From Odontesthes bonariensis (taxonomy: Eukaryota > Chordata > Actinopteri > Atheriniformes > Atherinopsidae), in NCBI RefSeq assembly GCF_027942865.1, contig NC_134509.1:5295754-5359753 (forward strand): 64,000 nucleotides of DNA, given 5' to 3'. A program made the position numbers and the translations under genes. Below are positions 1-11,033 of the stretch, in pieces. Every line of letters begins with the position of its first letter. The first letter of the stretch is position 1. The notes beneath the pieces were generated by a model. The model was not told the DNA's origin. It saw only the letters and a program-made list of their open reading frames with translations, and did no database searches.

Positions 1-2119
1 CGTCTGCATGGCTGCAAACCAGTAACTACAGAGATAAATAATGGCTTCTAGACTTTGCTCCAACGCTGAAAGTCTTTTACAATGTTGTCAAGTATGAGTG
101 TGTCTACTTTCCTTTGGTTTGGAAAATGAAGGCAACAGACATTCTTCTAAAAAATGTCAGTTTGTCTTGGCCAAGGGGAGCTTTGGGAACATGTTTTTGT
201 GTTGATGAATCACCTTCAGACATCTCCAAGAATGTGCCAAAGTGATAATCACACTCAACTCCAGGCCCAATAATACTTGCGTCAAGGAAAGTGTTGAAAA
301 CCAAAAGCCCCCTTGCCAATTAAGAATAACTGTGAGATAAGACATATCAATGGATGCACTTGAATGTCCAACACAAATATACACAAAACAAATGGTAAGC
401 ACTAAACTGGCCCATTTAAACAAACAACAGTTTATGTTTTCTTATTGTAAATAAACCTAAACAAAATTACCCCACACTTGTCCAAAAAAACCTTTGAATA
501 CCCAACATTAAGGCATACTGTGAAATTATATGCTTCCAGAAAATTACTGTTCTTCTTTGAAAAAGGAGCTATCTGGTCCAACTATTGTCTCAAATTATCA
601 AATTCTTCTTTTCTTCAAAGGATAAGTTTTCCTATCTTGTTTTTAGATTTTGTCTCAAGTAGGTGAGAGCAGGCTTTGGGTCAAGTGCCGCGGACACAGT
701 AGGGTAACCAAAGAGTGTTGAGAGAATGCTCAACCCATTCATGTCATTGTTTAGCTGGAAGGAAAATCAAATAAAGCTTGTAGAATTCCATCTGTGTCTT
801 TCAGGTTTCCTTTATTATGCAATCAGTTTCCTAATACAATCTCTCCTTTGTACCTGCACTGAAACATCAGTCCTCCTCCACCTCTTCTTTTAAAAAACAC
901 ACAAAGGGAGAAAAGTCGAGTGACAGTAAAGGTCATCTGTTACTGTCGGGCAAAATTTATATTTGGCATCCATCAGACTTCGACTCCATCATCTTGTCAT
1001 CATTTTGACAGGATGGCAGTGCAGTGCATACGTTTCCCACTGGAGTGTAGATGCAGACAGTCAGGCCAGAGGGTCAAAACACAAGCAACTTTCCATCAAT
1101 ACACGCAGCCGGGGCCCTCACTGCTTACACAAGGAGCTCATCGCCTACGGGAAATCAGTTCCAAGTAATGACATAGAGTAATAATAGTTAACGCTACCAG
1201 GACAGATCTGGGGACAGTGTGTGAAAAATATAGGTTCCTTTGGGAGAGTTGAATATTTTTTTTTTGTTTTTTAAACAGAAAAATAACATTGTCCTTGCTT
1301 GACTTTGAGAGGAACAAATGAACATGAATACACGATCACACAAGACAGAAAGAAGCAGCAAAAAGATGGAAAACTAAATGAATAAATAAATAAATCACTG
1401 ACTGAGCAAGGTTGCATTCATATACAAAGAACCCACTAAAGCACAATGGCACATTCAGTACAGTGGTGTCACGACACAGCTGGTGTAAACAAAGCCACCT
1501 GTGACACAGATACTGAAAACTGCTGGTAAACTGAACATAGCATTAAAAAGACAGATGTTATGAGGATAGGATAAAAACTATCTACTTTTATTCTTTTAAT
1601 AAAAGCCATTTTGTACCAAAATGATCAACAAAAGCTTTGATGATTGAATGCAGGCTACAAATAAATCTAAAGAATATCCATGAAATCATTATGATAATGG
1701 TGTATAACATACACAAATGTTTCTTGCCAGCACGCATCAGCGCTGAACATTTCAGTGCATTGGGCAATGCCATCTGGTCATTCTCATCTCCACAGGGCAA
1801 CATAAATAGAAAATGCCTGGAACAATGGAGATAAAAGCACACGAAAAACAACAGAACCACCACTGTCCACAGACAGGAGGCACCACCTCGGGATATGCAC
1901 GGTTTCAGCTTTCTTCGGCATTTTGTCACACAAAAGTTGGCAATTAAGGGTAATTAGAATGCTGCATTGGTTAAGTAATTAATTAAAATTAGCAACATGC
2001 AAAATGTAGTATGAAGTGCATCGTCTGTTTTTTTCCCCTGACATGTGCAACTCGTGGCAAGTATATGGAATCATCACTCTCTGTTAATCTTCACTCAGCT
2101 CTTTTATGTTATAGACAAA

Positions 2120-2175
2120 AATGATAGATAGATAGATAGATACTTTATTACCCCAAGTGAACTTAAATGTTAAGT
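2120..2175 (-). repeat. LINE-like 3' tail with GATA/TATC repeat
   Basis: A short run of GATA units is followed by a sequence that on the minus strand reads as an AATAAAGTATCTATC-type tail. Such tails are common at the 3' ends of fish LINEs. The body of the element is not recognisable, so this is a truncated remnant. Confidence 0.4.
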
Positions 2176-5100
2176 ATCCATCTAAATATCAGTGGTACAC
2201 TCTCTGCAGAAAATAGTTAGCACTCGTTATCATTTATAGACAAGGCTCCCTCTCTAACCATTAATGCATAAAGTTTTATATCAAAGGGATATCATCATAG
2301 TTTGAAATGTAGTGCAAGCACACAGACCTCATAAAAATGTGTGTGAGACAGTATACTCAAGTGCTCCAACATCTGCTCTAACGCTTACATGCATCCAGTT
2401 TATCTTTTTTTTTTTAGCAATCAAAGTCAATACTTTAAACCAAGTCTTGTTCAGTTTTACATTGGTATATTTGCAGCAGTGGTATATCTTTCACTGTGAC
2501 AGCAATAATATGGTCTAACTTATTTTGGCTCATTTTGTATGCATTGGAAAAAATCAAAGCCTTTGTTGTCAGCCCTGGTGTACTGGTGTAGGTTTTCAGG
2601 TGAAACAGGCGATGGATGTTGGATCTTTTTTCTGTGCTAATACAGTTTGTTTGATGTTTGGTATTATGGATCTGTGTTGGTCAGCTCCTGGAAGAGGATG
2701 TGAGCCAAGACAGTTTGTGTTCCAAAAGTACTTGTCTTAATAATCTCCTTTTCCCCATTATAGGGTCCAAAGTGTGCCCAAAACATGACTTCACTGAAGC
2801 CTGAACTGACTCTAATTACCAACTCTGAAGTTGACTCAACACCAACAGCCTTTCAAATGTCTGAATCATTCCTGAATCTAAGAAAATATGAAGCCCGGTT
2901 CTTCTGTGATTCTACTTTTTCCAAAACCCAAAAGTGCTTTAAGACTTTGTGTCTGTGTGATTGAGAGGAATCTTCAACCAAACCAGAGAGCAGTCAGTTG
3001 AAACAATTACTCTTTCAGTAAGGTGATTAAACATGGTGTGTGGCAAAAGATATATGTCGATCCAAGTCAGCTGTGGGATCAAGTACAAACACCATGGAAA
3101 GGTTTTAAAAGGGAAGCATACAGGTTGACCAAAAAAGATGTCAAAGCATCAAGACAGAAAAATCGAATTAAAATGCACAGCAAAAAAGAAAAAGAAATCA
3201 GCAGTATCTAGAGGATATTTTGTGACTGTACTGTAAGCAATTGACTGAATAATTATGTGATATACATCCAGAAAAGCTGAACACAAACCCTCACTAACAC
3301 CTAAACAGAAGAAAACAAGGTTACTGTGGGTTTAAGAGAAGTAGTCATGGACTGTGGATGAAAATGGTGCCCTGCATCTTTTCCCTTAACCTAACCATTT
3401 GGCTATTTATTCCTTTATATTTCAAGGGCAAAATGCAGATAAATCCATATAAATGTCAAGCGAAAAGCACCAAAAGCGGTGTGCTATTTCTGTGCATTGC
3501 CATGAGATCATGTTGACAGTTCAACTGGAACAAAAATCAAGCATAGTTTGAAGAAAACAAAAACATTTTCATAATTGTTTCCTCTGCTTGATCTGATAGA
3601 AAGTTTGCCATTAATTACAACAACTGTATACATTTTATTTTTTTTTAGCATTTTTAGAAGTATATTTAACAAAACAGTGTGCTGTTAGAATAGTTTTGTT
3701 TCAAATATGGGATTTCTTTCTTTCTTTTTTCCTGCCAAATAAAACAACTGAACTAATGTCCTCAAACAGTGATGATTCCATATTTTTCTTGGTGTTGTAA
3801 TTTTCAAACTCTAAAGTGTATTTATTTAGTTTTTTCATCAGTGTGTCAAGAAAGCCACTCTGCAAATGCCATATGTTCACAAACCCTAATTTATCTTCCA
3901 CAGCATTTTTGCTGCTCATCTCATGTTATACACAGCTAATGTTCCCCCGGTGCTTAGCCCTGCGCTCCTGCCCGGCTCAGGTACAGCAGTCTCCAGAGGA
4001 AAAAATGTATGAGTGTGCACTAAAAGTGTGAGCTACTGCAACCATGGGAGGTTTACAGTATTCCCTGAGGCATGTCTTTCTTCCACACCGCTGCATAACC
4101 AAACAAGACGGGCAGAGTCACAGTGTGTGAGACGATACCACTCTCAAGGGAAATTTAGGAGGATCACGAGTCAGACTCACTTCTCTGGAACAAACTCTGA
4201 CAAACTGGAAGCAGACAGGATTCTGTCGCAGACGGTTCCAGCCAATGCATCACATCTAATTGGGCACCAAGGACAGCTGAGAGAGTGATTCAGAGTCATG
4301 CATTCTCATGTGTGACTGATCAACATGCTGCACTTGCCTGGTGAATAAAATGTCATAGACTTAAGGACAAATAAGTTCTGCAACACAACAGGAGGTTCAT
4401 TTTTATTTCCTGAAAATTTTTTAAAATAAACAGAGGAAAACTTGACTGAAAGTTGTCCAACACCAAATATACAAAGCTTTTATTTAATCTAAGTTAATAC
4501 CCTTGAAAATAAATTCTCTCACTGTGTCTTTTTCAGAGATTAACCGGCTACAGGCAAGATGGTGGAACTACAGAGCGAGAGGAACCGCAACAGCTGAATT
4601 ACAGATAAAGTTATTAGGTATTAGAAATATATTGTAAAGTCAATTGATTCTCAAGGATTTTAAACAGTATCAAAATTGAGTTTAAAGTTACAGGAGACTT
4701 GCATCCAAGTCAGAGGGCTCCCGTCATATGAGAAACAAGATAAACCAAACAAGACACCTTTCAAAGTTCCAAAGATGGAAGTTCGAGTTTAAACATCTTG
4801 TGAATTAAATGTCACATTAGAGAAACTGCAGCAAACACGGCTCTCTATTTATGCCTAGCTGAAGATGTCAGCATCCCTTCAGGATTTTTTTTTTTTTCTT
4901 TCTACTCTCCAGATTGTTAATGATACTACCGAGCTGTCGGCACACTGTGCATGATGCCAGACAATAGAATTAGCCATGTTTGCATCGATACAGCCAACTC
5001 TTACCAGAAACTTTGAATCAGAAACATTTGTCCATACGTACAAATACATGCAGTCTCAAAATTCAGGCTTAAAAACTGAGATGATGTTCTCTGTAGGCGT

Positions 5101-5635
5101 TTCACACAACAGGAGCCGTGACGAATGAGTAATAAACTGTGCAGTCTGTGGCAGTGAGTACTGTTCCAACCTTAACCATGTACCTTTAACCCCTAACCAT
5201 CACCATTAGCTGGTGAGAGTGAAGAAGAAACATTAGGCCCACATAGATCTGGACACAATTGCTCTAAACATGACACTTGACACACCTGCGACACTTACAC
5301 AGTGAACATTCCTTGAATCCTTGACAACCACATAATGAGTATGGGTTAAAGTGAAGATTCAGTTTTAATTTGAGGGTTTATGAATCCAGCAACAGTGAAT
5401 AAATGCCAAAAACACACTCAATAAAGTAACTCTATTCAATAACTGTGGTTTAAGGTCACCTGTATATTATATGTGATTGCTGCTGCTTGTGTTTTTTTTG
5501 TTTGTGTGTTTGTTCTCAGCTTGTTTGCTTACAGGTGCTCCTGGTGCTTCTAAGGCTGGATTCCCCAAAAAAGCCGTGAATTGTCTTCAGTTTTGTTTTA
5601 ACAGGTGTAGCAGCTGGTTGTCTGATTTTTCATTG

Positions 5636-5693
5636 TTTTTTCTGTTTGTCTCTTCATGTTTCTGTTCCTTTTTTCTGTTTGTCTCTTCATGTT
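5636..5693 (+). repeat. 25-bp direct duplication
   Basis: A 25-base unit (six T, then CTGTTTGTCTCTTCATGTT) occurs exactly at 5636-5660 and again at 5669-5693, a 33-base period. It lies in pyrimidine-rich, non-coding sequence. No function is implied. Confidence 0.75.
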
Positions 5694-6973
5694 CTGTTTT
5701 CTCTTCTTCGCTCTCCCTCTCTCTCTGTCCCCCGGTCCTGTTCGGCACTATCACACTATCACATCATGTTAAGTATTGTAACAAAAATAAATAAATAAAT
5801 ATGAGGAGTTGATGGGAATCAAGGGGAGCTTTACATTCATAAAGCTTCCCTTGGCATAGCAAATGTGTTTAGCATAAACGGTATTCAGATTACAATTCTG
5901 CTGCCATAATGCTGGACAGGACAAGGGGTTAAAAAAAATAAAAAATGTAAAAAAAACTAACTCTATTCAAAAAGCACATTAAAGTATATATAAAAATGTT
6001 TAGCTCCATAAACTGCAAAGTTTTAAATTAAGATTACAAACCAGTTCATACGGTCACACCAAAGTAGATAAAGCATGTATTATATTATTATAAAAATATC
6101 TACTAAACACCAAAATATAGACGAAATGCAGACATTACAATAGCAGAAATAACTGAGTAGCAATGTAATATCTGACCTCTGAACCTTAAGTTGAATCTCC
6201 TGTATTTTCTCTTATGAGGTCGTCTCTTTATGGCAGACACAGATAAGGTATGTCCCCCTGGAGAGTCTTCTTTGCTTGGCTGGATGTTGTAAAATGGTTG
6301 TTCTTTATATCAAAAGTATCCTGCAATCACCCAACAATGTTGTTGTGTCTGGAAGTCTGCGTCCAGCTGTTATCTTGGCCACTCCTAATGTTCCTGCTGT
6401 CTCTGATAAATTTTGTTTTGTTTTTAGGGTCTATTGGTGGCCTATGTTGATGCACAGGGAGCTCACTTGTGGGTTCATAGCAGCGGCTTTGAAATGCAAA
6501 TAGCACACTTGAACACACTTAAGAACTTGTACCTGCTTAATAGATGAAGGAATATGGAAGAAATAGCCCACACCTGTCCATGAAACAGCTTTTGAGTAAA
6601 TTGTGAGAGCAAAGTTGAGAGTCTGCACTCAAAGCCCACATTCATGAGAACTGCAATATGGATTATGTGATCATTTTTTATGTTGCTTGAAGCCCAACAG
6701 AGTTTATGCAAGAACATATATCTTTCTTTTTTCTCCCATTAACTCTTGTCATTCCTCTACAGATAATCCATCCATGCATCCATTTTCTATACATGACAAT
6801 CCATGACAGGGCATCACTTATCATCAAAACACAAAAGAAGTCAATATCAACATCATTTGAAAGAATAGTTTTCCATCCTCTTGTGAACAGAAACCTGTAG
6901 AACAGCATCAGTGCAAAGGCACATGAAAGCTGTTTTTGGTGGAACTTGGGGGCCAAACGCCTTACAAGTACAC

Positions 6974-7636
6974 TTAAAGGATAAGACCGGTTTTTTGACA
7001 TTGGCCCCTTGATTTCACATTATAACATGATGTTCTACTCACCCCTGCTTGTTGTTGAACATTTGGAGCTGTTCCGAAGATATTCGCGAGGCGTCTGGCT
7101 GCTCTCTTGAGATATTCGGCCATGAAACGGTTTCCTATGGGCAAGCTTATACAGGCACAAACTATGCTGTTTATAATTTATTAATTACTCTACACTAGCA
7201 CTGATAACGTGGAGGTGCGTCGCTTACTTAAAAAAATCCGGGTTACTAATTTTGAATTTTAGCCGAATGAATAAATAGGCAGCAGGTCTGTGGGCTGTCT
7301 GTGGCAGTAGCACGACGATGACGTCAGTAACACCCACTTTACGACAAAAAAATCAAAATTACAATAACCCGGATTTTTTTAAGTAAGCGACGCACCTCCA
7401 CGTTATCAGTGCTAGTGTAGAGTAATTAATAAATTATAAACAGCATAGTTTGTGCCTGTATAAGCTTGCCCATAGGAAACCGTTTCATGGCCGAATATCT
7501 CAAGAGAGCAGCCAGACGCCTCGCGAATATCTTCGGAACAGCTCCAAATGTTCAACAACAAGCAGGGGTGAGTAGAACATCATGCTATAATGTGAAATCA
7601 AGGGCCCAATGTCAAAAAACCGATCTTATCCTTTAA
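6974..7636. mobile_element. 663-bp TTAA foldback (long-TIR) MITE, copy 1
   Basis: The element begins TTAAAGGATAAGACCGG and ends CTTATCCTTTAA, so a TTAA sits at each end. The outer 272 bp (6974-7245 and 7365-7636) are near-perfect inverted repeats with only a handful of mismatches. They enclose a 119-bp loop at 7246-7364. There is no transposase frame, so it is non-autonomous. TTAA targeting is typical of piggyBac-type transposases, but the termini do not clearly match a canonical piggyBac end, so family assignment is inference. A second copy of the same length lies at 23098-23760 in the opposite orientation. Confidence 0.85.
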
Positions 7637-9179
7637 TGTTTGCTTTTCCTTTACAGTTACGAGTACATTTGGCTCATTGTAATTGTGTTATGATGGGCCT
7701 TTAGTTCCTTGAATGGCCACTTGAGTCTGGCTCCAGCTGTGAGTCAATCCCTACCAACCCTCCACGTTGAAATGTGCCGCTGTAATACAGAAATAAATTG
7801 TCATTTAATACATTGTAATTTAAATAAGACAGATCCCTGCCCACCCTGGTCAGGTTATCCTGAATCTGCCCAGATAAGTATGGACTCTATGTAAAGCTAT
7901 ATAAGAATCTTCTATTTATTCAACTGTTTGTAAAAATAATGCTTATGAAGCCACAGTGGCACCATTGTTATAGCATACATTTGAAAATTTCAAAAGAAAG
8001 TCAAAATGCTAAAATGTTACTGGTTGGACTCGAAGACTAGAATGTCAAATATGGTCCTAATACATATTTTACAAGTAAGTTCTTATGTCCTGCATCTGGG
8101 ACAGAGGAGGAGACTAGCCACTTCCTAGATGACAGTTTATGGAATCATTGGGCTCAGGATTTTTTTAACGGAGAATAAAAGCACAAGAAGAGCCACACAC
8201 ACAGACGAATACTAAACCCAAGGCTTCAGAAAGACACTCCACACACCAACTTCAGATGTAAGAGTGATCAAGTCTTTGTTATATGGTTACCATAGTCTCA
8301 TCCATGAGCACATACAAATGACCAGCACAAAGCAAGGCTGCTCAATTTCTCCATTGATAAAATAAATTCACAACTCTACAACATAAAAATTCATAAAAAT
8401 TCATGTAGAATATAGCATATACTTTGTTGTCTACAGTAGTAGATCAACCCTCATCTTACTTTGAAGCTCCCAGATCAAGGAAGTGACGTCGACGCAGCTT
8501 TAGCAGCAGAGAAGCTATTAGGCTTGTGTTGATAATAATAAACTCCTGGACTTTGTACAAACTTCAAAATGCATCGTTTTGTGAGTACAGACCATATTTG
8601 TACTACTGTAGAAGTTTGGTGTCATGGCATGTGATTTTAGTGTGGTAATTTTGGAGATACTGCCAGGGTCCATTAGCGCTTGTACTAAGCTATTCAGGAT
8701 AACTCAGTAACTCAGCTGATGTTCGGCCAAGATCGAAAAAACTTCGGGTGGGCTACTTGGCTGGATGTCATGGTTCAAATGACCCCAGGGTGAATCTACT
8801 CCGAACTATCACTTTAAAGACCATATTTACAATTTAGCCATTATTAAATAATTATTTGTGGTACTTAAAAAATGTGCATCTGATGTGCATTGCATTGCTG
8901 AAAACATCAAATTCTACACTGCTAATAAAGTACTGATTGCAGAAAATATCTGAATTATAATAGAAATGACTGTTTTCTCAGGGGATTATCTGGTCTCATG
9001 TCGAGGGACTTTACAATGTAGTTGATTGAACGAAACACTCTTGATTTTTGCAATACTTTGTCTCCATATACTGTTAGAAGTGAGAGATAAGAACTGTGTC
9101 TTTCCTCTGAGATACTGTGGACCTATCTGGATTTATAATCAGCACTCTGCTTAAACAGTATTTTCTATGCTGTTCTTGC
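7637..9179. other. Intergenic sequence upstream of the RASD-like gene
   Basis: No gene is supported here. The stretch is AT-rich and non-coding in all frames. It includes the end of a dispersed TTAA-type repeat near 8.8 kb. Distal regulatory sequence for the plus-strand GTPase gene could lie here, but nothing specific is recognisable. Confidence 0.4.
8650..8817 (+). repeat. 3' end of a dispersed TTAA-type fish repeat (truncated)
   Basis: The sequence runs to CCGAACTATCACTTTAA, which resembles the end of a common fish repeat that terminates in a TTAA target. The matching opposite terminus was not found upstream, so the copy seems truncated and its left boundary is approximate. Confidence 0.3.
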
Positions 9180-9180
9180 A

Positions 9181-9629
9181 GAGTGTTCACTCTCAGATCG
9201 CCTCCTCTCTTCCTGAAGTAGCTCTACACGCCGATTTGCATCTCTGCCATCATTGGCTGCCTGGATGTTATAATAGCCTGTTCTCTTCTGATTGGTTGGA
9301 ACTACAACAGCCATGGAGGACCTCTCTCTCTCTCTCTCCCATAAACTTACACACACACACAAACAGGCGTAAAAAGCAGTGTGTCAGATGACAGGTACTT
9401 AAATAAGAAACTTTGAGCAGCTGAACAGGGAGCCACGACAGTAAAGACAGCAACTCAAGAGGAAGACTCATTTGCCAAATTGCTGTTCAGGAAATGTGAA
9501 CGGAAAATAAATTAGAAACATAGCCAGTGAAAGGTGTTGATATTTGTAGCTGTAACTGCTAAGAGGAAGAGATTATAATTAGAGTCCTTTGGAACATTTT
9601 TATCCATTTTGGCTAAAAAAGACACAAAC
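9181..9629 (+). promoter_or_regulatory. Putative 5' leader of the RASD-like gene
   Basis: A good splice-acceptor-like sequence (pyrimidine-rich, ending TTGCAG at 9180) precedes this stretch. It has stops in the GTPase frame upstream of the first ATG and includes CT- and CA-rich microsatellite-like sequence around 9322-9362. It could be the 5' UTR part of the coding exon, with an upstream non-coding exon not identified. No TATA box is convincing. This is inference from position and the acceptor. Confidence 0.3.
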
Positions 9630-10256
9630 ATGTCTCTTGAGGTGAAGGAGAAGACTCAGGTGCGTATTGTATTTCTGGGAGCTGCAGGGGTAGGCAAGAC
9701 GGCTCTGATCAGACGCTTTCTCCAAGATACTTTTGAGCCAAAACACAGACGCACTGTGGAGGAGCTGCATAGCAAGGAGTATGACATTGGTGGGGTCAAA
9801 GTCACCGTGGAGATCCTGGACACCAGCGGCAGCTACTCATTCCCTGCCATGCGCAAGCTCTCCATCCAAAACAGTGATGCCTTCGCTCTGGTGTATGCCG
9901 TGGATGACCCGGAGTCGCTGGAGGCTGTCAAGAGCCTCCGAGATGAGATTCTGGAGATCAAGGAGGACAAGTACACACCGATAGTGGTGGTGGGGAACAA
10001 GGTGGACCGACAGGAGGAGCGCCAATTGTCCACCGAGGACGTGCTGGCGACTGTGGAGATGGACTGGAACAACAGTTTCCTGGAAGCTTCTGCAAAAGAG
10101 AATGCCAATGTGGTGGAGGTGTTCAAGGAGCTCCTGCAGCAGGTGAACCTTCCCAGCCGCCTCAGCCCGGCGCTACGCAGACGCAGGGAGACGTTTCCCA
10201 AAGACACCGATTTCCGGCCACCCATGAACAAGACCAACAGCTGTATTCTGTCGTAA
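9630..10256 (+). CDS. Ras-superfamily small GTPase, RASD/Dexras-like
   Basis: A 208-residue monomeric GTPase encoded in one uninterrupted exon. G1 (GAAGVGKT) is at residues 17-24, a switch-I threonine is near residue 42, G3 (DTSG) is at 64-67, G4 (NKVD) at 123-126 and G5 (SAK) at 154-156. The C-terminal CILS box (205-208) predicts prenylation and membrane anchoring. DTSG followed by FPAMRKLSI, and the PSRLSPALRR stretch after the G domain, resemble the RASD1/RASD2 (Dexras/Rhes) group. The tail is much shorter than the roughly 270-280 residues of mammalian RASD1, and the coding region has no intron. I chose the ATG at 9630; the same frame extends upstream only through non-ATG codons. It probably acts as a GTP-dependent signalling switch. 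Which RASD-like paralogue it is cannot be fixed from sequence alone. A divergent Ras-like subfamily is the alternative. Confidence 0.9.
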   Translation: MSLEVKEKTQVRIVFLGAAGVGKTALIRRFLQDTFEPKHRRTVEELHSKEYDIGGVKVTVEILDTSGSYSFPAMRKLSIQNSDAFALVYAVDDPESLEAVKSLRDEILEIKEDKYTPIVVVGNKVDRQEERQLSTEDVLATVEMDWNNSFLEASAKENANVVEVFKELLQQVNLPSRLSPALRRRRETFPKDTDFRPPMNKTNSCILS

Positions 10257-10848
10257 TGGGAGATGGAGGAGGGGGAGAGGGGTTTTATCTCACTAAGCAA
10301 CAAGGTGGATGAGAATATGGAGAGAATGTTGTGCAACGTAGTTGTGTGGAACAAAGAGGGAGAAGAAAACAAGGAGAGGAGCCTGAATTTGATCTACTAA
10401 AGAAATGCCTGAGTGATCCAGGAGCAACAAAGACCATTTATAGTTCACAACTGAGAGGAGAATAAAAAAAAACAGACCAGACTGACACCTGACTTTGCAG
10501 AATTAGATGAAGAGAAAGGTGATGCGTTTAAAACTCAGTTGCTCAACGTCATGTATTGTGGTTCCTGCTTTATTTGGTGACATGCTGCTGGTGTTTAGAT
10601 CAATTTATAGCTTTTGAGTTTAAAGTGAATTTTTCTAATAGATGCTTTACTGAAGGAAAGTAAACTGTCCACACTGACAGTCGTCCAAAACTTGGATTTC
10701 ACATGTTTTTTTTCTTTTCTTTAATTTAGTCATTCACATGTAGCACACATCATGTTTACAGTTTTTTTATTATGTAACTGTAACTTTTCTATTGAGCATG
10801 ACATTACCTTTGTGTCTATAAAAGTGGTGATATGCCATCAGAAAATGT

Positions 10849-10854
10849 AATAAA
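10849..10854 (+). terminator. Polyadenylation signal AATAAA (proximal)
   Basis: An exact AATAAA hexamer about 590 bases past the GTPase stop codon, with T-rich sequence following. Use is inferred. Confidence 0.5.
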
Positions 10855-11007
10855 ACGCACTTTTCATTTTTGAATTGCAAAATGATGTATCTAGCTTTTT
10901 CTGTTGTCCTTTTTTTATATATATAAAATTACTCACAAATGGGGTTTTTTTCTATGTAGCTACTTATTCAAAGATGTTCTGTACGTGGAATCTTGATGTA
11001 AATGTGT

Positions 11008-11013
11008 AATAAA
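11008..11013 (+). terminator. Polyadenylation signal AATAAA (distal)
   Basis: An exact AATAAA hexamer about 750 bases past the GTPase stop codon. Use is inferred. Confidence 0.5.
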
Positions 11014-11033
11014 AAGGTAAAAGCACAAACGCA

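Larger units (their letters stand above)
1..6973. other. Gene-poor intergenic stretch
   Basis: I see no supportable gene here. Open frames are short, lack plausible splice partners and translate to low-complexity peptides. The stretch is AT-rich with scattered poly-T/poly-A runs and several AATAAA hexamers on both strands, so part of it could be the long 3' UTR of a gene outside the window. Recognisable items are a LINE-like tail near 2.12 kb and a short direct duplication near 5.65 kb. Confidence 0.5.
10257..11033 (+). other. 3' UTR of the RASD-like gene
   Basis: AT-rich non-coding sequence follows the stop. AATAAA hexamers occur at 10849-10854 and 11008-11013, the second followed by A-rich sequence. 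They suggest a 3' UTR of about 600-780 nt with alternative polyadenylation. A run of AATAAA-like sequence near 10460 is a weaker candidate. Confidence 0.55.

Noticed and set aside
4537-4604. Plus-strand segment after a TTTTTCAG acceptor that is open and ends LNYR-stop, like a terminal exon.
   Set aside because: No partner exon with matching phase was found upstream, the peptide is not recognisable, and such acceptors occur often by chance.
5477-5794. 105-codon frame with hydrophobic segments resembling a membrane protein.
   Set aside because: Composition reflects T-rich low-complexity DNA with an internal duplication; no homology or splice context.
9833-10372. 179-codon minus-strand frame across the GTPase gene.
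   Set aside because: It is antisense to a clearly conserved coding exon; codon structure of the real gene explains its openness.
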